A DNA stretch of 64,000 nt from Silicimonas algicola (GTDB lineage Bacteria > Pseudomonadota > Alphaproteobacteria > Rhodobacterales > Rhodobacteraceae). Numbering within the stretch: the first letter of the stretch is position 1; each line of letters begins with the position of its first letter. The position numbers and the translations under genes are program-made. Shown piece by piece: positions 43,991-52,610 of the stretch. The notes beneath the pieces were generated by a model, which worked only from the letters and a program-made list of their open reading frames with translations, made no database searches and was not told where the DNA came from. Location: assembly GCF_003148765.1 (NCBI RefSeq), contig NZ_QGGV01000005.1, forward strand, positions 124,001 through 188,000, read 5' to 3'.

Positions 43991-44035
43991 GGGGGAGGCG
44001 CCGCCTCTCCCGGCCCCCTCCGGAGTATTTTTCGA
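43991..44035 (+). terminator. Terminator region behind kpsT
   Basis: GGGGGAGGC (43991-43999) pairs with GCCTCTCCC (44003-44011) through one G-U pair, and CCCCCTCCGGAGTATTTTTC follows at 44014-44033. I recall the CCTCCGGAGTATTTTT string as recurrent behind genes in Rhodobacterales, consistent with a lineage-specific terminator. Confidence 0.65.
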
Positions 44036-44046
44036 CAGAAGAAGAG

Positions 44047-45276
44047 TCAGGCGCGCTTCACCGGCGCGCCGCCTTCGAACAGGTTCGGGGCGGCATGGGA
44101 AATTGGCGCCTCTTGCATCTGGAGATGCAGGCCGTCGCCCTCGTAGGGATGGGCGCGGGCGAGCGCCTCGTCGACCTCGATCCCGAGCCCCGGTGCCTCG
44201 GGCGCGGCGATGTGGCCGTCCTCGACCCGGATCGCACCCTTGATGAGCGCGTCGTGGAAGGGCGTCTCTATCGTCTCGGCCATGAGGAGGTTCGGGCAGG
44301 TGACGGCGAGGTGGATGTTCGCCGCCCATTCGACCGGCCCGGCGTAAAGATGCGGCGCGATCTGGGCGCCGGCAGCTTCGGCGAGGACGGCGATCTTCTT
44401 TCCCTCCCACAGACCGCCCGCGCGGCCTAGCGCGGGTTGCAGGATCGATGCGCCCGCGCGCAGGGCCAGGGCAAACTCAGCCTTCGTGGTGAGCCGTTCG
44501 CCCGTGGCTACGGGGATCGACGTGGCACGGGCGACCTTCGCCAGACCTTCCCAGTCGTCGGGCGGCACCGGCTCCTCGAACCAGAGCGGATCGGCGGCGA
44601 CAATCGCGCGCGCCAGCCGGATCGCACCCGAGGCGGTGAACTGGCCATGCGTGCCGAAGAGCAGGTCGGCGCGCGGCCCGACCGCTCTGCGGAGCGTGGT
44701 GCAAAAGGCGGCACTGGTCTCGACGTCGAAAAGCGACGGCTGGTGCCCGCCGCGGACGGTGTAGGGCCCGGCGGGATCGAACTTCAGCGCCGTCCACCCC
44801 TTGCCGACGAGGTCGAGCGCCGCCTCGGCCGCCATGTCGGCGTCGCCCCAGAAGGCCGGGAGGGGGTGCTTGTCCATCGGGTAGAGATAGGTGTAGGCGC
44901 GAACGCGGTCGTTCATCCGCCCGCCCATCAGAGCCCAGACCGGGCGGTCGCGGTCCTTGCCGAGAATGTCCCAGCAGGCGATTTCGATACCCGAGAAGGC
45001 GCCGATGACGGTCGGATCGGGTCGCTGCGTGAAGCCGGAGGAATAGACCCGCCGGAACATCATCTCGACGTTCTCGGGGTTTTCGCCCTCGACGTGCCGG
45101 GCGAAGACGTCGCGGATGACGGCGGTCATCGCCTGCGGCCCCACGGTCGAGGCATAGCACTCGCCCCAGCCGGTAAGTCCGGTGTCGGTGGTCAGCTTCA
45201 CGAGGATCCAGTAGCGCCCGCCCCAGCCCGGTGCGGGAGGAGCCGTGACAATCACGTCGATATCGCTAAGTTTCAC
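44047..45276 (-). CDS. Enolase-superfamily (MR/MLE) sugar-acid dehydratase-like protein
   Basis: A 409-residue enzyme of the mandelate racemase/muconate-lactonising group with an N-terminal capping domain (1-125) and a TIM barrel. Visible points are ALKFDPAG on the second strand, LWFEEPVPP and PVATGERLTT with the metal-binding Glu residues, and APHLYAGPVEWAA near the end. The position where related dehydratases carry the first metal ligand Asp (D-F-H-G) reads FGTHGQ here. Substrate probably an aldonic acid; a link with the dgo operon at 61-63 kb (galactonate dehydratase) is tempting but unproven. Divergent from the GNAT gene. Confidence 0.8.
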   Translation of the reverse strand: MKLSDIDVIVTAPPAPGWGGRYWILVKLTTDTGLTGWGECYASTVGPQAMTAVIRDVFARHVEGENPENVEMMFRRVYSSGFTQRPDPTVIGAFSGIEIACWDILGKDRDRPVWALMGGRMNDRVRAYTYLYPMDKHPLPAFWGDADMAAEAALDLVGKGWTALKFDPAGPYTVRGGHQPSLFDVETSAAFCTTLRRAVGPRADLLFGTHGQFTASGAIRLARAIVAADPLWFEEPVPPDDWEGLAKVARATSIPVATGERLTTKAEFALALRAGASILQPALGRAGGLWEGKKIAVLAEAAGAQIAPHLYAGPVEWAANIHLAVTCPNLLMAETIETPFHDALIKGAIRVEDGHIAAPEAPGLGIEVDEALARAHPYEGDGLHLQMQEAPISHAAPNLFEGGAPVKRA

Positions 45277-45303
45277 CGTGACCTTGCCCTTACGTCGTTA
45301 ACC

Positions 45304-45738
45304 ATGTCCCCGAACCCAATCACCATTCGCAATCTCGGTCCAGAGGAGGCGCATGTCCTCGACCGGGTCCGCCCCGGCACCTTCGACAATCCCGTGGACC
45401 CGGGGTGGGCCTACGGGTTCCTGGCCACGCGGGTGAACGAGATCGTCGTGGCGCTGGATCGGGGCGAGGTGGTCGGTTTCGTGTCTGGCACGGTACTGAT
45501 GCATCCCGACAAGCCGACCGCGTTCTTCGTCAACGAGGTCTCGGTCCATGCCGATTATCGCAGGCAGGGCATCGGCCGCCGGCTGGTCGAGCGGATCAGG
45601 GACCTTGCGCGCGACCGGGGCTGCGCGGCGATCTGGGTGGCGACGGAGGGCGACAACGTGGAGGCGCGCGCTCTCTATTCCGCGCTGAGTGGGCGCGAGA
45701 CGGGCGACATCGTGATGTACGAGTGGGACGAGGGCTGA
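45304..45738 (+). CDS. GNAT-family N-acetyltransferase
   Basis: A 144-residue acetyl-CoA-dependent transferase. The acetyl-CoA site is the loop VSVHADYRRQGIGRRLVER at about 78-98 (Q/R-x-x-G-x-G/A form), then helix 4 VEARALYSALSG and the end DIVMYEWDEG. The shape recalls the AAC(3)-I group, whose members acetylate aminoglycosides, but the whole family is broad and no resistance should be inferred. ATG 45304 lies 28 bp from the divergent dehydratase gene. Confidence 0.85.
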   Translation: MSPNPITIRNLGPEEAHVLDRVRPGTFDNPVDPGWAYGFLATRVNEIVVALDRGEVVGFVSGTVLMHPDKPTAFFVNEVSVHADYRRQGIGRRLVERIRDLARDRGCAAIWVATEGDNVEARALYSALSGRETGDIVMYEWDEG

Positions 45739-45742
45739 CGCC

Positions 45743-46819
45743 CTAGAACATGATGACGTTGCGCCGGGCGCGGCCCGCCTTGGTGTCGGCGATTGCCTCG
45801 TTGATGCGGTCCAGCGGCCAGCGGTTCGAGATCAGCTCGTCGAGCTTCAGGCGACCCTGAAGGTAAAGATCGCACATCCACGGAATGTCCCGCGCCAGCA
45901 CCGTATCCCCCATCTTGGTCCCGATGAGGCTTTGCCCGTAGCTGGCGATCATGTCGGGGGCATAAGAGGACATGCGGTCGTTGCCGGGCATCCCCACCAT
46001 CACCAGCCGCCCGTTCGGCCCGATGTAGCGTGGCGCCTGGTCGTAGGCGCCGGTATGGCCCACGGTGACGAGGACGACATCGGCCAGACGCCCCGTCAGG
46101 TCCGCGAGCCGTTCCCAGGGTTTGTCCTCCGAGGCGAGAATGCCGTCTGTCGCGCCGAAGGCGCGGGCATCCTCGAGCTTTTCGGGCACCATGTCGACGG
46201 CCACGATCCGCCGCGCGCCCGCGATCCGCGCGCCCTGGATGGCGTTGAGGCCGACGCCGCCCGCGCCGATCACCACCACGTCCTCGCCCGCCCGAACGCG
46301 GCCCGCATTCACCACCGCACCCACGCCTGTGATGACGCCGCAGGAGAGGAGCGAGGCCACGTCGAGCGGCATCTCGTCCGGAACGCGCGCGATCTGGCTG
46401 GGATCGACCACGACCTTGTCGGCGAAAGCGCCGCAGTTCATCGCCTGGAACACCGCCGTTCCGTCGGGCCGGGTGAGGGGCGCCGTGCGCTTCGCGGTGT
46501 AGCAGATGTACGGCTGCCCTGTCGCGCAGGAAGCGCAGGCTCCGCAGGAGCGGATCAGGGTCACGATGACCCGATCTCCGATCGACACTCCGACCGTGTC
46601 GGGGCCGGTCGCCGTCACATGGCCCGCCGCTTCGTGGCCGTAGACCGCCGGCAAGGGCCCGCCCCACCGACCTTCGGCATAGGTGATGTCCGAGTGGCAG
46701 ATCGCGCAGGCTTCGAGCGTCACCTCAACTTCGCGGCCCTCTGGCGCGGCCAGGTCCAGGTCTTCGATGCGCAGGGGATCTCCGAAGGCGGTGCAGACGG
46801 CGGCGCGGATGCGGGTCAT
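45743..46819 (-). CDS. Zinc-dependent alcohol dehydrogenase
   Basis: A 358-residue medium-chain dehydrogenase oxidising an alcohol or its adduct with NAD(P). The catalytic zinc site is CAICHSD (Cys about 37) and GHEAAG; the four-cysteine structural zinc is CGACASCATGQPYIC. The Rossmann loop is VVIGAGGVGLNAIQGA. It is most like the class III group but lacks strong signs of formaldehyde dehydrogenase. It is convergent with the GNAT gene (4 bp apart). Confidence 0.9.
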   Translation of the reverse strand: MTRIRAAVCTAFGDPLRIEDLDLAAPEGREVEVTLEACAICHSDITYAEGRWGGPLPAVYGHEAAGHVTATGPDTVGVSIGDRVIVTLIRSCGACASCATGQPYICYTAKRTAPLTRPDGTAVFQAMNCGAFADKVVVDPSQIARVPDEMPLDVASLLSCGVITGVGAVVNAGRVRAGEDVVVIGAGGVGLNAIQGARIAGARRIVAVDMVPEKLEDARAFGATDGILASEDKPWERLADLTGRLADVVLVTVGHTGAYDQAPRYIGPNGRLVMVGMPGNDRMSSYAPDMIASYGQSLIGTKMGDTVLARDIPWMCDLYLQGRLKLDELISNRWPLDRINEAIADTKAGRARRNVIMF

Positions 46820-47207
46820 GGACGATCTCCCCTAGTCGGCGCGACCCTGCCAAGGGAACGAAGGGTGCGCCAGCGGGAAATCGAGTCGCAGGCTTGCAAG
46901 AGGAAATCCTGCAGGATCGACCGGCGAAAACGCGGCGCGTTTTTCGTTGCCTTCGGTCAACTCGGCGCGCCGAATGCGGCGCATTTGACGGAGTGCATTT
47001 CCGTAAAGGTTCCGCGTTTCCGCTGCCGATCCTGTCCGCGTCCGTCGACGCCTGTCACGTCGTCACCGCCAGCTGAGGGCGACCCGGCGTACGCGTCGGG
47101 ACCTTTTCTGGAGAGGCCTGGATGGCGGGGCACCGGCAACGCTTTCAGGCTTCTTCGTCACGGATTGACGCTCTGGGTCGGGCGCTCGCAACGAAAGGAA
47201 ACGCAAC
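46820..47207. other. Divergent intergenic region adh / TbpB-like lipoprotein
   Basis: No gene is visible in these 388 bp. Two perfect 12-bp palindromes, ATCCTGCAGGAT (46906-46917) and TCGGCGCGCCGA (46962-46973), lie 44 bp apart. AAAGGAAA before the lipoprotein ATG is a good ribosome site. Promoters for both directions must be here. Confidence 0.5.
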
Positions 47208-48014
47208 ATGACATGCAAGGCACTGATTCCCGGACTTCTCGCCCTCGCGACGCTGTCGGGTTGCAGCGGCGGAGGCGGCGGCGCGGTCTACGCCGATGGT
47301 CCGTCACCGGCGTCCATCGACGAGATCGTGGGGCTCCAGTTCCCGCTCCGCTCTGCGCGGCTGACCAGCGATGACGGGTTCACCACCGCAAATGCGGGCC
47401 TGTCGACCTATACGATCGAGTTCACCTCGGGCACCACGGCGAACCTGACCACGCCCGCCGGTACGGTCGAATTGACCGATGGCGGCGGCATGAACTTTAC
47501 CGGTTCGCTGAACGGGTCGGACTACTTTCTGACCAGCTTGGGCTGGGGGCACGACTTCCTCGAAGGTCTTGGGCTTGAGGTCACCGACGGCATGGGCAAC
47601 GTGCTGGTCGCGACCGGGGTCTTCGGTCTCGAGACGCGGCCCGAGGACGTTCCAGAGGCTGCTGTCGTCGCCAACTTCTTGGGAGGATCCGAGCTGCACG
47701 GAACCGTGAATGATGTGCCGTTCTTCGACACCGGGGCGGCCAACCTCACGGCTGACTTCGGGGCACAGACGGTCGGGGGAAACGTCTTCGTCGGCGGCGG
47801 CACGACGCTCGCCTTCGACGGGCCGGTTCCGATCGTCGGCAACACGTTCAGCGGCGATCTCGAGATATTCAGCGCCACCGCGACGCTGAACGAGGGGACG
47901 GCCACCGGACGCTTCTATGGCGACGCAGCGCAGGTCGTCGCCGGAACCTATTCCGGCAGCGCGACCGAGGCCGGGTCGGATGTTGACTTCGCCGGCGTTT
48001 TCCACGCCGACTAG
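47208..48014 (+). CDS. TbpB-like beta-barrel lipoprotein
   Basis: A 268-residue lipoprotein: the lipobox LSGC places the acylated Cys at residue 19, so the mature protein is anchored to a membrane, likely the outer one. The C-terminal part (GRFYGDAAQVVAGTYSGSA, DFAGVFHAD) has the G-x-F-Y-G-x-x-A-x-x-(V)-G-G pattern of transferrin-binding-protein-like barrels, which in this lineage bind unknown ligands rather than transferrin. The preceding region is Thr/Gly-rich. It stands alone between divergent and convergent neighbours. Confidence 0.78.
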   Translation: MTCKALIPGLLALATLSGCSGGGGGAVYADGPSPASIDEIVGLQFPLRSARLTSDDGFTTANAGLSTYTIEFTSGTTANLTTPAGTVELTDGGGMNFTGSLNGSDYFLTSLGWGHDFLEGLGLEVTDGMGNVLVATGVFGLETRPEDVPEAAVVANFLGGSELHGTVNDVPFFDTGAANLTADFGAQTVGGNVFVGGGTTLAFDGPVPIVGNTFSGDLEIFSATATLNEGTATGRFYGDAAQVVAGTYSGSATEAGSDVDFAGVFHAD

Positions 48015-48042
48015 ACACGGGTGCGGGGCGGGGCGGCGCGTG

Positions 48043-49374
48043 TCATGCCTCCGACCGCGCCGCCTTCGCGAAGGCGCGCGCCTCCGCGGGGGCGGTGCCG
48101 AGTTGCTGCGAGGGGTCGAACACCGCCGACAGGTCGAGGCCGGGGTGCGCCTCGCGCGCGATGTCTCCAAGCGAGCGGCCCGTGTCCTTTGCGCGTCCGA
48201 CCAGCATCTTCGAAGCCGCCTGCGCGTCCGGTCTCGGCATGGCCGCGGCAAGCGCGAAGCTGAGGGCCTCGGCGAAGATCATTCCGCCGGTGGCCTCGAT
48301 CTGGGCCCGCATGGCGCTTTCATCCGGCGTCAGCGTTTGGGCCAGCTCCTCGGCGATGGCCAGCGCGCGTCCCGACAGGATCACCAGTTGCGGCAGGCTC
48401 ATCCATTCGGTCAGCCAGGCCGCCGCGTCCCTCTGCTGGCGGTGCGGCAGGGCCGACTGGATCGCCCCGTTCAGCGCCGCCGTCTGACGTGCCAGCGCCG
48501 ATAGCACGGAGGGCAGGACGGGGTTCGACTTCTGCGGCATGGTCGACGAGCCGCCGCCCGCGCCAAGCCGCACCTCGTTCAGGCCGGAAAGCGTCAGCGT
48601 CAGCAGGTCCTCGCCCATCTTGCCGAGCGATCCGGCAACGCCTGCCAGCCAGCCCGCCAGCGCCGCGATCCCGTCCCTCTCGCTGTGCCAGCTCGCTTGC
48701 GGGTCGCGCAAACCAAGGGCCTCGGCCAAGGCGGCGCGGACCTTCGGTCCCCGGTCGCCCATGGCGGACAGAGTGCCCGCCGCGCCCGAGAGGCTGACGA
48801 TCTGCACGTCCTCGCGGACCGCGCGGAGCCTCGCCCGGTGTCGCAGCAGGGGGGCGCCCCATGAGGCGACGACGGCTCCGAAAGAGGTCACCACCGCCGC
48901 CTGCCCGTAGGTCCGCGCCACCATGGGCGTCGCGGCGTGGGTCTCGGCCAGCGTCGCCAGCGCCTTCGCCGTTCGCGACAGCCGGGTGTCGAGGATCGCG
49001 AGCGCCTGCCGCAGCCTCAAGGCCTGGCCGGTGTCCATGATGTCCTGGCTCGTCGCGCCCCAGTGCAGCCACGCCGCATGTTCCGGCGCCTGCATTGCGG
49101 CGCGGAACATCGCCACGAACTCCGGCACGGGGACGGCGTTCGACGCGACACTTGTCCCCAGACCACTCGGATCAAGCTGCAGCTCCATCGACGCCCGGTG
49201 GATTGCGCGGGCCGAGATCTCGGGGATCAGCCCAAGCTCGCCCTGAACCTTGGCCAGCGCACCCTCGACCAACATCATCGCCCGCACTTCGGCGCTGTCG
49301 GTGAAGAGCTGGCCGACCTCGGCGTCGCCGAAAAGCTTGCCGTAGATCGCGCTGTCAGCGGGGGAGGCGGGCAT
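48043..49374 (-). CDS. pcaB: 3-carboxy-cis,cis-muconate cycloisomerase
   Basis: A 443-residue fumarase/aspartase-fold enzyme that lactonises 3-carboxymuconate to 4-carboxymuconolactone, step two of protocatechuate ortho-cleavage. The fold signature GGSSTMPQKSNPV near residue 280 is present, plus the N-terminal SVASNAVPVPEFV and WLHWGATSQDIMDTG. It lies last in the pca operon, behind an alpha/beta hydrolase. The cytoplasmic homotetramer is the usual form. Confidence 0.94.
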   Translation of the reverse strand: MPASPADSAIYGKLFGDAEVGQLFTDSAEVRAMMLVEGALAKVQGELGLIPEISARAIHRASMELQLDPSGLGTSVASNAVPVPEFVAMFRAAMQAPEHAAWLHWGATSQDIMDTGQALRLRQALAILDTRLSRTAKALATLAETHAATPMVARTYGQAAVVTSFGAVVASWGAPLLRHRARLRAVREDVQIVSLSGAAGTLSAMGDRGPKVRAALAEALGLRDPQASWHSERDGIAALAGWLAGVAGSLGKMGEDLLTLTLSGLNEVRLGAGGGSSTMPQKSNPVLPSVLSALARQTAALNGAIQSALPHRQQRDAAAWLTEWMSLPQLVILSGRALAIAEELAQTLTPDESAMRAQIEATGGMIFAEALSFALAAAMPRPDAQAASKMLVGRAKDTGRSLGDIAREAHPGLDLSAVFDPSQQLGTAPAEARAFAKAARSEA

Positions 49375-49392
49375 GGTCGCTCCAGTCTTGCG

Positions 49393-50097
49393 TCATGTAT
49401 CCGCAATAGCATCGAGGATGCGCACAAGGCCATCGGGGTCCGAGAAGAACGGCGAGTGCCCGCTCTGCATGTCGTGGACGGTGCCCTCCGGCCAACCCTC
49501 GGTCATGGCGCGCTGGTAGGAGGGCTTAACCGTCCGGTCCTCGAGGCAGCGGATGTAGTGGCGCGGGATGTCAGGCAGATCGAAGTCCAGAACCTCCTGC
49601 ATGATCGCCACCGGCTGCGGCGACAGGCGCGGCAGGGCGAAGGCCACGTCCTCCGCCGAGCACCCGGAATAAAACACAGGTCCCGCCCGGTCGAGCACGG
49701 GGGTCGTCACGCCCCGGTCGCGATGCCCTTCCTGCGCCGCGACCAGTTCGTCCGTCACCGCGTCGCGGCGATAGGACGAGGCCGCCACGCCGGGCGGCGG
49801 CACGAAGGCGCAGAGATAGACGAGCGCACCCGCGAGGTCCGGCCGTGCCGCCGCAGCCAGCGTGATCGTCAGCCCTCCGAGAGAGTGGCCGACGAGGACC
49901 GTCTGAGGCTCCAGGTGCTCGACCGCCCGCGCGACGTAATCGGAGATGGTGACACCCTCGGGCGCGGTCGGGTCGTCTCCGTGAGACGGAAGGTCGATCG
50001 CCACGGCTTCGTGGCCGTGCGCCTCGAGGAGCGGCACGACCTTGTGCCAGCACCACGCCCCGTGCATCGCGCCGTGGATCAGCAGGAAGCGCGCCAT
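49393..50097 (-). CDS. Alpha/beta hydrolase inside the pca operon
   Basis: A 234-residue hydrolase of the plant methylesterase-like group. The opening FLLIHGAMHGAWCWHKVVP is the oxyanion region, the nucleophile elbow is VGHSLGGLT (Ser about 87), and the late GHSPFFSDP supplies the His. It lies between pcaG (1 bp gap) and pcaB (18 bp gap), so it is expressed with the operon. It might hydrolyse an ester that feeds protocatechuate or its precursors; this is inferred from position. It differs from PcaD, which is encoded separately upstream. Confidence 0.85.
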   Translation of the reverse strand: MARFLLIHGAMHGAWCWHKVVPLLEAHGHEAVAIDLPSHGDDPTAPEGVTISDYVARAVEHLEPQTVLVGHSLGGLTITLAAAARPDLAGALVYLCAFVPPPGVAASSYRRDAVTDELVAAQEGHRDRGVTTPVLDRAGPVFYSGCSAEDVAFALPRLSPQPVAIMQEVLDFDLPDIPRHYIRCLEDRTVKPSYQRAMTEGWPEGTVHDMQSGHSPFFSDPDGLVRILDAIADT

Positions 50098-50098
50098 C

Positions 50099-50683
50099 CT
50101 ACATGTCGAGGAAGACGGTCTCGCCCTCGCCCTGAAGCTTGATGTCGAAGCGGTAGCGGCTCGCGCCGTCCTTCTTCGCGATCAGCGTGGAAGCGCGGTT
50201 CTTCTGCTCGATGCGCGACAGGACCGGGTCGCCCGCGTTGTCCTCGTCGTCGAAGTAGATGCGCGTCTGAAGGCCCACGTTGATGCCCCGCGCCGCGATC
50301 CAGAGCGCGATGTGAGGCGCCTGCCCGCCGGCGCGGCCCGGTTTGACGGTGCGCAGGGTGAACAGCCCGGTGTCCTTGTCGGCCGCGAAACGGCAGAAGC
50401 CGTTGACCTTGGGGTCGGCGCCCTCCTGTCCGGGATAGCGACCCTCGGCGTCGGCCTGCCAGCTTTCGATCATCGCGTCGCGCAGCGCCCAGCCGGTTCC
50501 GTCGAAGACCTCGCCCGAAATCTCGATGATTTCGCCCTTCGCGCCCTCCTCGATGGCGCGCTTGCCCAGATCCTCGGGGTATACGCCCTCGAGCCCGGCG
50601 AAGGTCGGGATGCAGCCGATGTGGACATAGGGTCCGCCGGTCTGGCTGGCGGTCTCGCGGTGGCGCGTCAGGGGTTGAGGCAT
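50099..50683 (-). CDS. pcaG: Protocatechuate 3,4-dioxygenase, alpha subunit
   Basis: A 194-residue subunit that with PcaH forms the non-heme iron(III) intradiol dioxygenase opening the protocatechuate ring. The alpha subunit lacks the iron ligands but shapes the active site. Visible marks are GGPYVHIGCIPTFAGL, GWALRDAMIESWQADAEGRYPG and APHIALWIAARGINVGLQT. It starts 1 bp behind the pcaH stop. Confidence 0.94.
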   Translation of the reverse strand: MPQPLTRHRETASQTGGPYVHIGCIPTFAGLEGVYPEDLGKRAIEEGAKGEIIEISGEVFDGTGWALRDAMIESWQADAEGRYPGQEGADPKVNGFCRFAADKDTGLFTLRTVKPGRAGGQAPHIALWIAARGINVGLQTRIYFDDEDNAGDPVLSRIEQKNRASTLIAKKDGASRYRFDIKLQGEGETVFLDM

Positions 50684-50684
50684 G

Positions 50685-51407
50685 TCACAGGCCCTCCGGG
50701 CGGTTCTCGAACATCGTCTGGCGGCGGCCGCGCAGCACGATGTCGAACTTGTAGGCGAGATAGTCCATCGGCCGCGATCCGGCCATGTCGAGGGGTGCCA
50801 CGAGGCTGTCGAGCTGGCCCCGGTCCTTGACTGTGTGCGCGATTGGGCAGAGGTCGATCAGCGGATCGCCCTGGAAATACATCTGGGTGATCAGCCGCTG
50901 CCCGAAGCCCGAGCCGAAGACCGAGACGTGGATGTGCATGGGCCGCCAGTCGTTGCCCCGGTTCGGCCAGGGATAGGCGCCAGGGCGAATGGTCAGGAAT
51001 TCGTAGTACCCCTCGTCGTCCGTCAGGGTCCGTCCGCACCCGCCGAAGTTGGGGTCGAGCGGCGCGAAGTAGGTGTCCCGGATATGGCGATAGCGCCCGC
51101 CCGCGTTGGCCTGCCAGATCTCGACCAGTGTGTTCGGAACGGCGCGCCCGGTCTCGTCGATGACGCGGCCGTGCATGCGGATGCGCTCGCCCACGGCAGG
51201 GGCCTTACCTTGGGTGAAGTTCAGGATCAGGTTGTTGTCGAGCGGCCCGATCAGGTCGTGGCCGAAGGTCGGACCCGTGTTCTCGGTCACCGTCGCGTCG
51301 AGCGACAGAAGCGCATTGCGCGGCGAGCGGACGACCGAGGTCTTGTAGCCCGGATCGTAGGGCTCGGGATGCGCGGTCCGGTCGCGCGGGATCAGGGTGC
51401 CGCTCAT
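50685..51407 (-). CDS. pcaH: Protocatechuate 3,4-dioxygenase, beta subunit
   Basis: A 240-residue iron-binding subunit. The intradiol-dioxygenase signature LVEIWQANAGGRYRHIRD is present, and the iron ligands of the family (two Tyr, two His) can be read in GRYRHIRDTY, PGAYPW and MHIHVSV. It converts protocatechuate and oxygen to 3-carboxymuconate. The ATG overlaps the pcaC stop (ATGA). The order pcaD-C-H-G is common in alphaproteobacteria. Confidence 0.95.
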   Translation of the reverse strand: MSGTLIPRDRTAHPEPYDPGYKTSVVRSPRNALLSLDATVTENTGPTFGHDLIGPLDNNLILNFTQGKAPAVGERIRMHGRVIDETGRAVPNTLVEIWQANAGGRYRHIRDTYFAPLDPNFGGCGRTLTDDEGYYEFLTIRPGAYPWPNRGNDWRPMHIHVSVFGSGFGQRLITQMYFQGDPLIDLCPIAHTVKDRGQLDSLVAPLDMAGSRPMDYLAYKFDIVLRGRRQTMFENRPEGL

Positions 51408-51784
51408 GCGTTGTCCTCCATTTCCTTGAACGTGGTCTTGGCCAGCTTGATGGCGTGGTTCGCTTTCGGCACGCCGGCATAGACCGCGACGTGCAGAAGC
51501 GCCTCGATCACGTCGGCCTCGGTGGCGCCGGTATTGCGGGTGGCGCGGATGTGCATCGGGATTTCCTCGAAGTTTCCCGTCGCCGCCAGAAGCGCGATGG
51601 TCAGCATCGAGCGTTCGCGCAGCGGGATCGTGTCGCGCGCCCAGACCGTGCCCCAGGCGCCTTCGGTAATCATCTCCTGGAAGGGCGCGTCGAAGTCGGT
51701 CTTCGCGGCCTCGGCCCGGTCGACATGCGCATCGCCCAGAACGCGCCGGCGGATGGACATGCCCTTGTCGTGATGCTCAGACAT
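51404..51784 (-). CDS. pcaC: 4-carboxymuconolactone decarboxylase
   Basis: A 126-residue AhpD-like-fold enzyme removing CO2 from 4-carboxymuconolactone to give 3-oxoadipate enol-lactone. It shows RRRVLGDAHVDRAEA, RDTIPLRERSMLTIALLAA and ATRNTGATEADVIEALLHVAVYAGVPKAN, all family-typical, and length is right. It overlaps pcaD by 8 bp and pcaH by 4 bp. Confidence 0.94.
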   Translation of the reverse strand: MSEHHDKGMSIRRRVLGDAHVDRAEAAKTDFDAPFQEMITEGAWGTVWARDTIPLRERSMLTIALLAATGNFEEIPMHIRATRNTGATEADVIEALLHVAVYAGVPKANHAIKLAKTTFKEMEDNA

Positions 51785-52565
51785 GGCCGATGTCCTTCAG
51801 GAAGCCCGTCAACAACAGCGCATACTCTTCCGGCTTCTCGACCATCGGCAGGTGACCTGCCCCGCGCATCAACTCGAAACGGCTGCCCTTGATGAGACCC
51901 GCCGTCTCGCGCACGAGGTCGGGCGGGGTCGAGCCATCCTCGCTGCCCGCGATGGCGAGCGTCGGCAGGGTCAGACCGGATGTCGGCGTGAAGAAATCCG
52001 TGCCCGAGATCGCGGCCGAGCAGCCGACATAGCCCTCGGCCGGCTGACGGACCAGCATGGCACGCCATGCCGCAAGTTCGGGCGTTGCGCGGAAGGCGGC
52101 CGAGAACCAGCGCTCCATGATGCTGTCGGCCAGCGACTCGATCCCGCCCGAGCGCACGGCAGCGATCCGGTCGTCCCACATCTGCGCGGTGCCGATCCTG
52201 GCCGCGGTGTTCGAAAGGACGATGGCGCGGATCTGGTCCAGCCGCTTCACCGCCAGTCCTTGCGCGATCATGCCTCCGATGGAGCAGCCGACGACGACCG
52301 CTTCGCGGACGTCCAACAGGTCGAGCAGCCTCTCGACGTCCGTGACGAGGGAGCCCATCGAGTAGGGGGCGGGCGGGCAGGACGACAGCCCGTGGCCGCG
52401 CTTGTCGCAACGGATCAGGCGGAGCGTGTCGGGCAGGTGCGGCAGCACGTCGTCCCAAAGCCGCAGGTCGGTGCCGAGCGAATTGAGGAAGACCACCGGC
52501 GCGCCGTCGCGCCTGCCGTCCTCGCGGTAATGGATGTCGACGCCGTCGAGCCGCGCGATCTGCAT
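51777..52565 (-). CDS. pcaD: 3-oxoadipate enol-lactonase
   Basis: A 262-residue alpha/beta hydrolase that opens 3-oxoadipate enol-lactone to 3-oxoadipate. FLNSLGTDLRLWDDV, RCDKRGHGLSS, the nucleophile elbow VGCSIGGMI (Ser about 98) and GAGHLPMVEKP agree with the PcaD group. ATG 52565 follows GGGGAGGACAG. It is the first gene of the operon; no pcaQ or pcaR regulator and no pcaIJF genes are seen, so 3-oxoadipate must be processed by genes elsewhere. Confidence 0.93.
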   Translation of the reverse strand: MQIARLDGVDIHYREDGRRDGAPVVFLNSLGTDLRLWDDVLPHLPDTLRLIRCDKRGHGLSSCPPAPYSMGSLVTDVERLLDLLDVREAVVVGCSIGGMIAQGLAVKRLDQIRAIVLSNTAARIGTAQMWDDRIAAVRSGGIESLADSIMERWFSAAFRATPELAAWRAMLVRQPAEGYVGCSAAISGTDFFTPTSGLTLPTLAIAGSEDGSTPPDLVRETAGLIKGSRFELMRGAGHLPMVEKPEEYALLLTGFLKDIGHV

Positions 52566-52610
52566 CGCCTGTCCTCCCCATGACACTTCAACCTCTACTG
52601 GTTGTCAGTG

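Noticed and set aside
45304-45738. GNAT protein as an aminoglycoside resistance gene
   Set aside because: The resemblance to AAC(3)-I is general to the GNAT fold; nothing in the context supports resistance.
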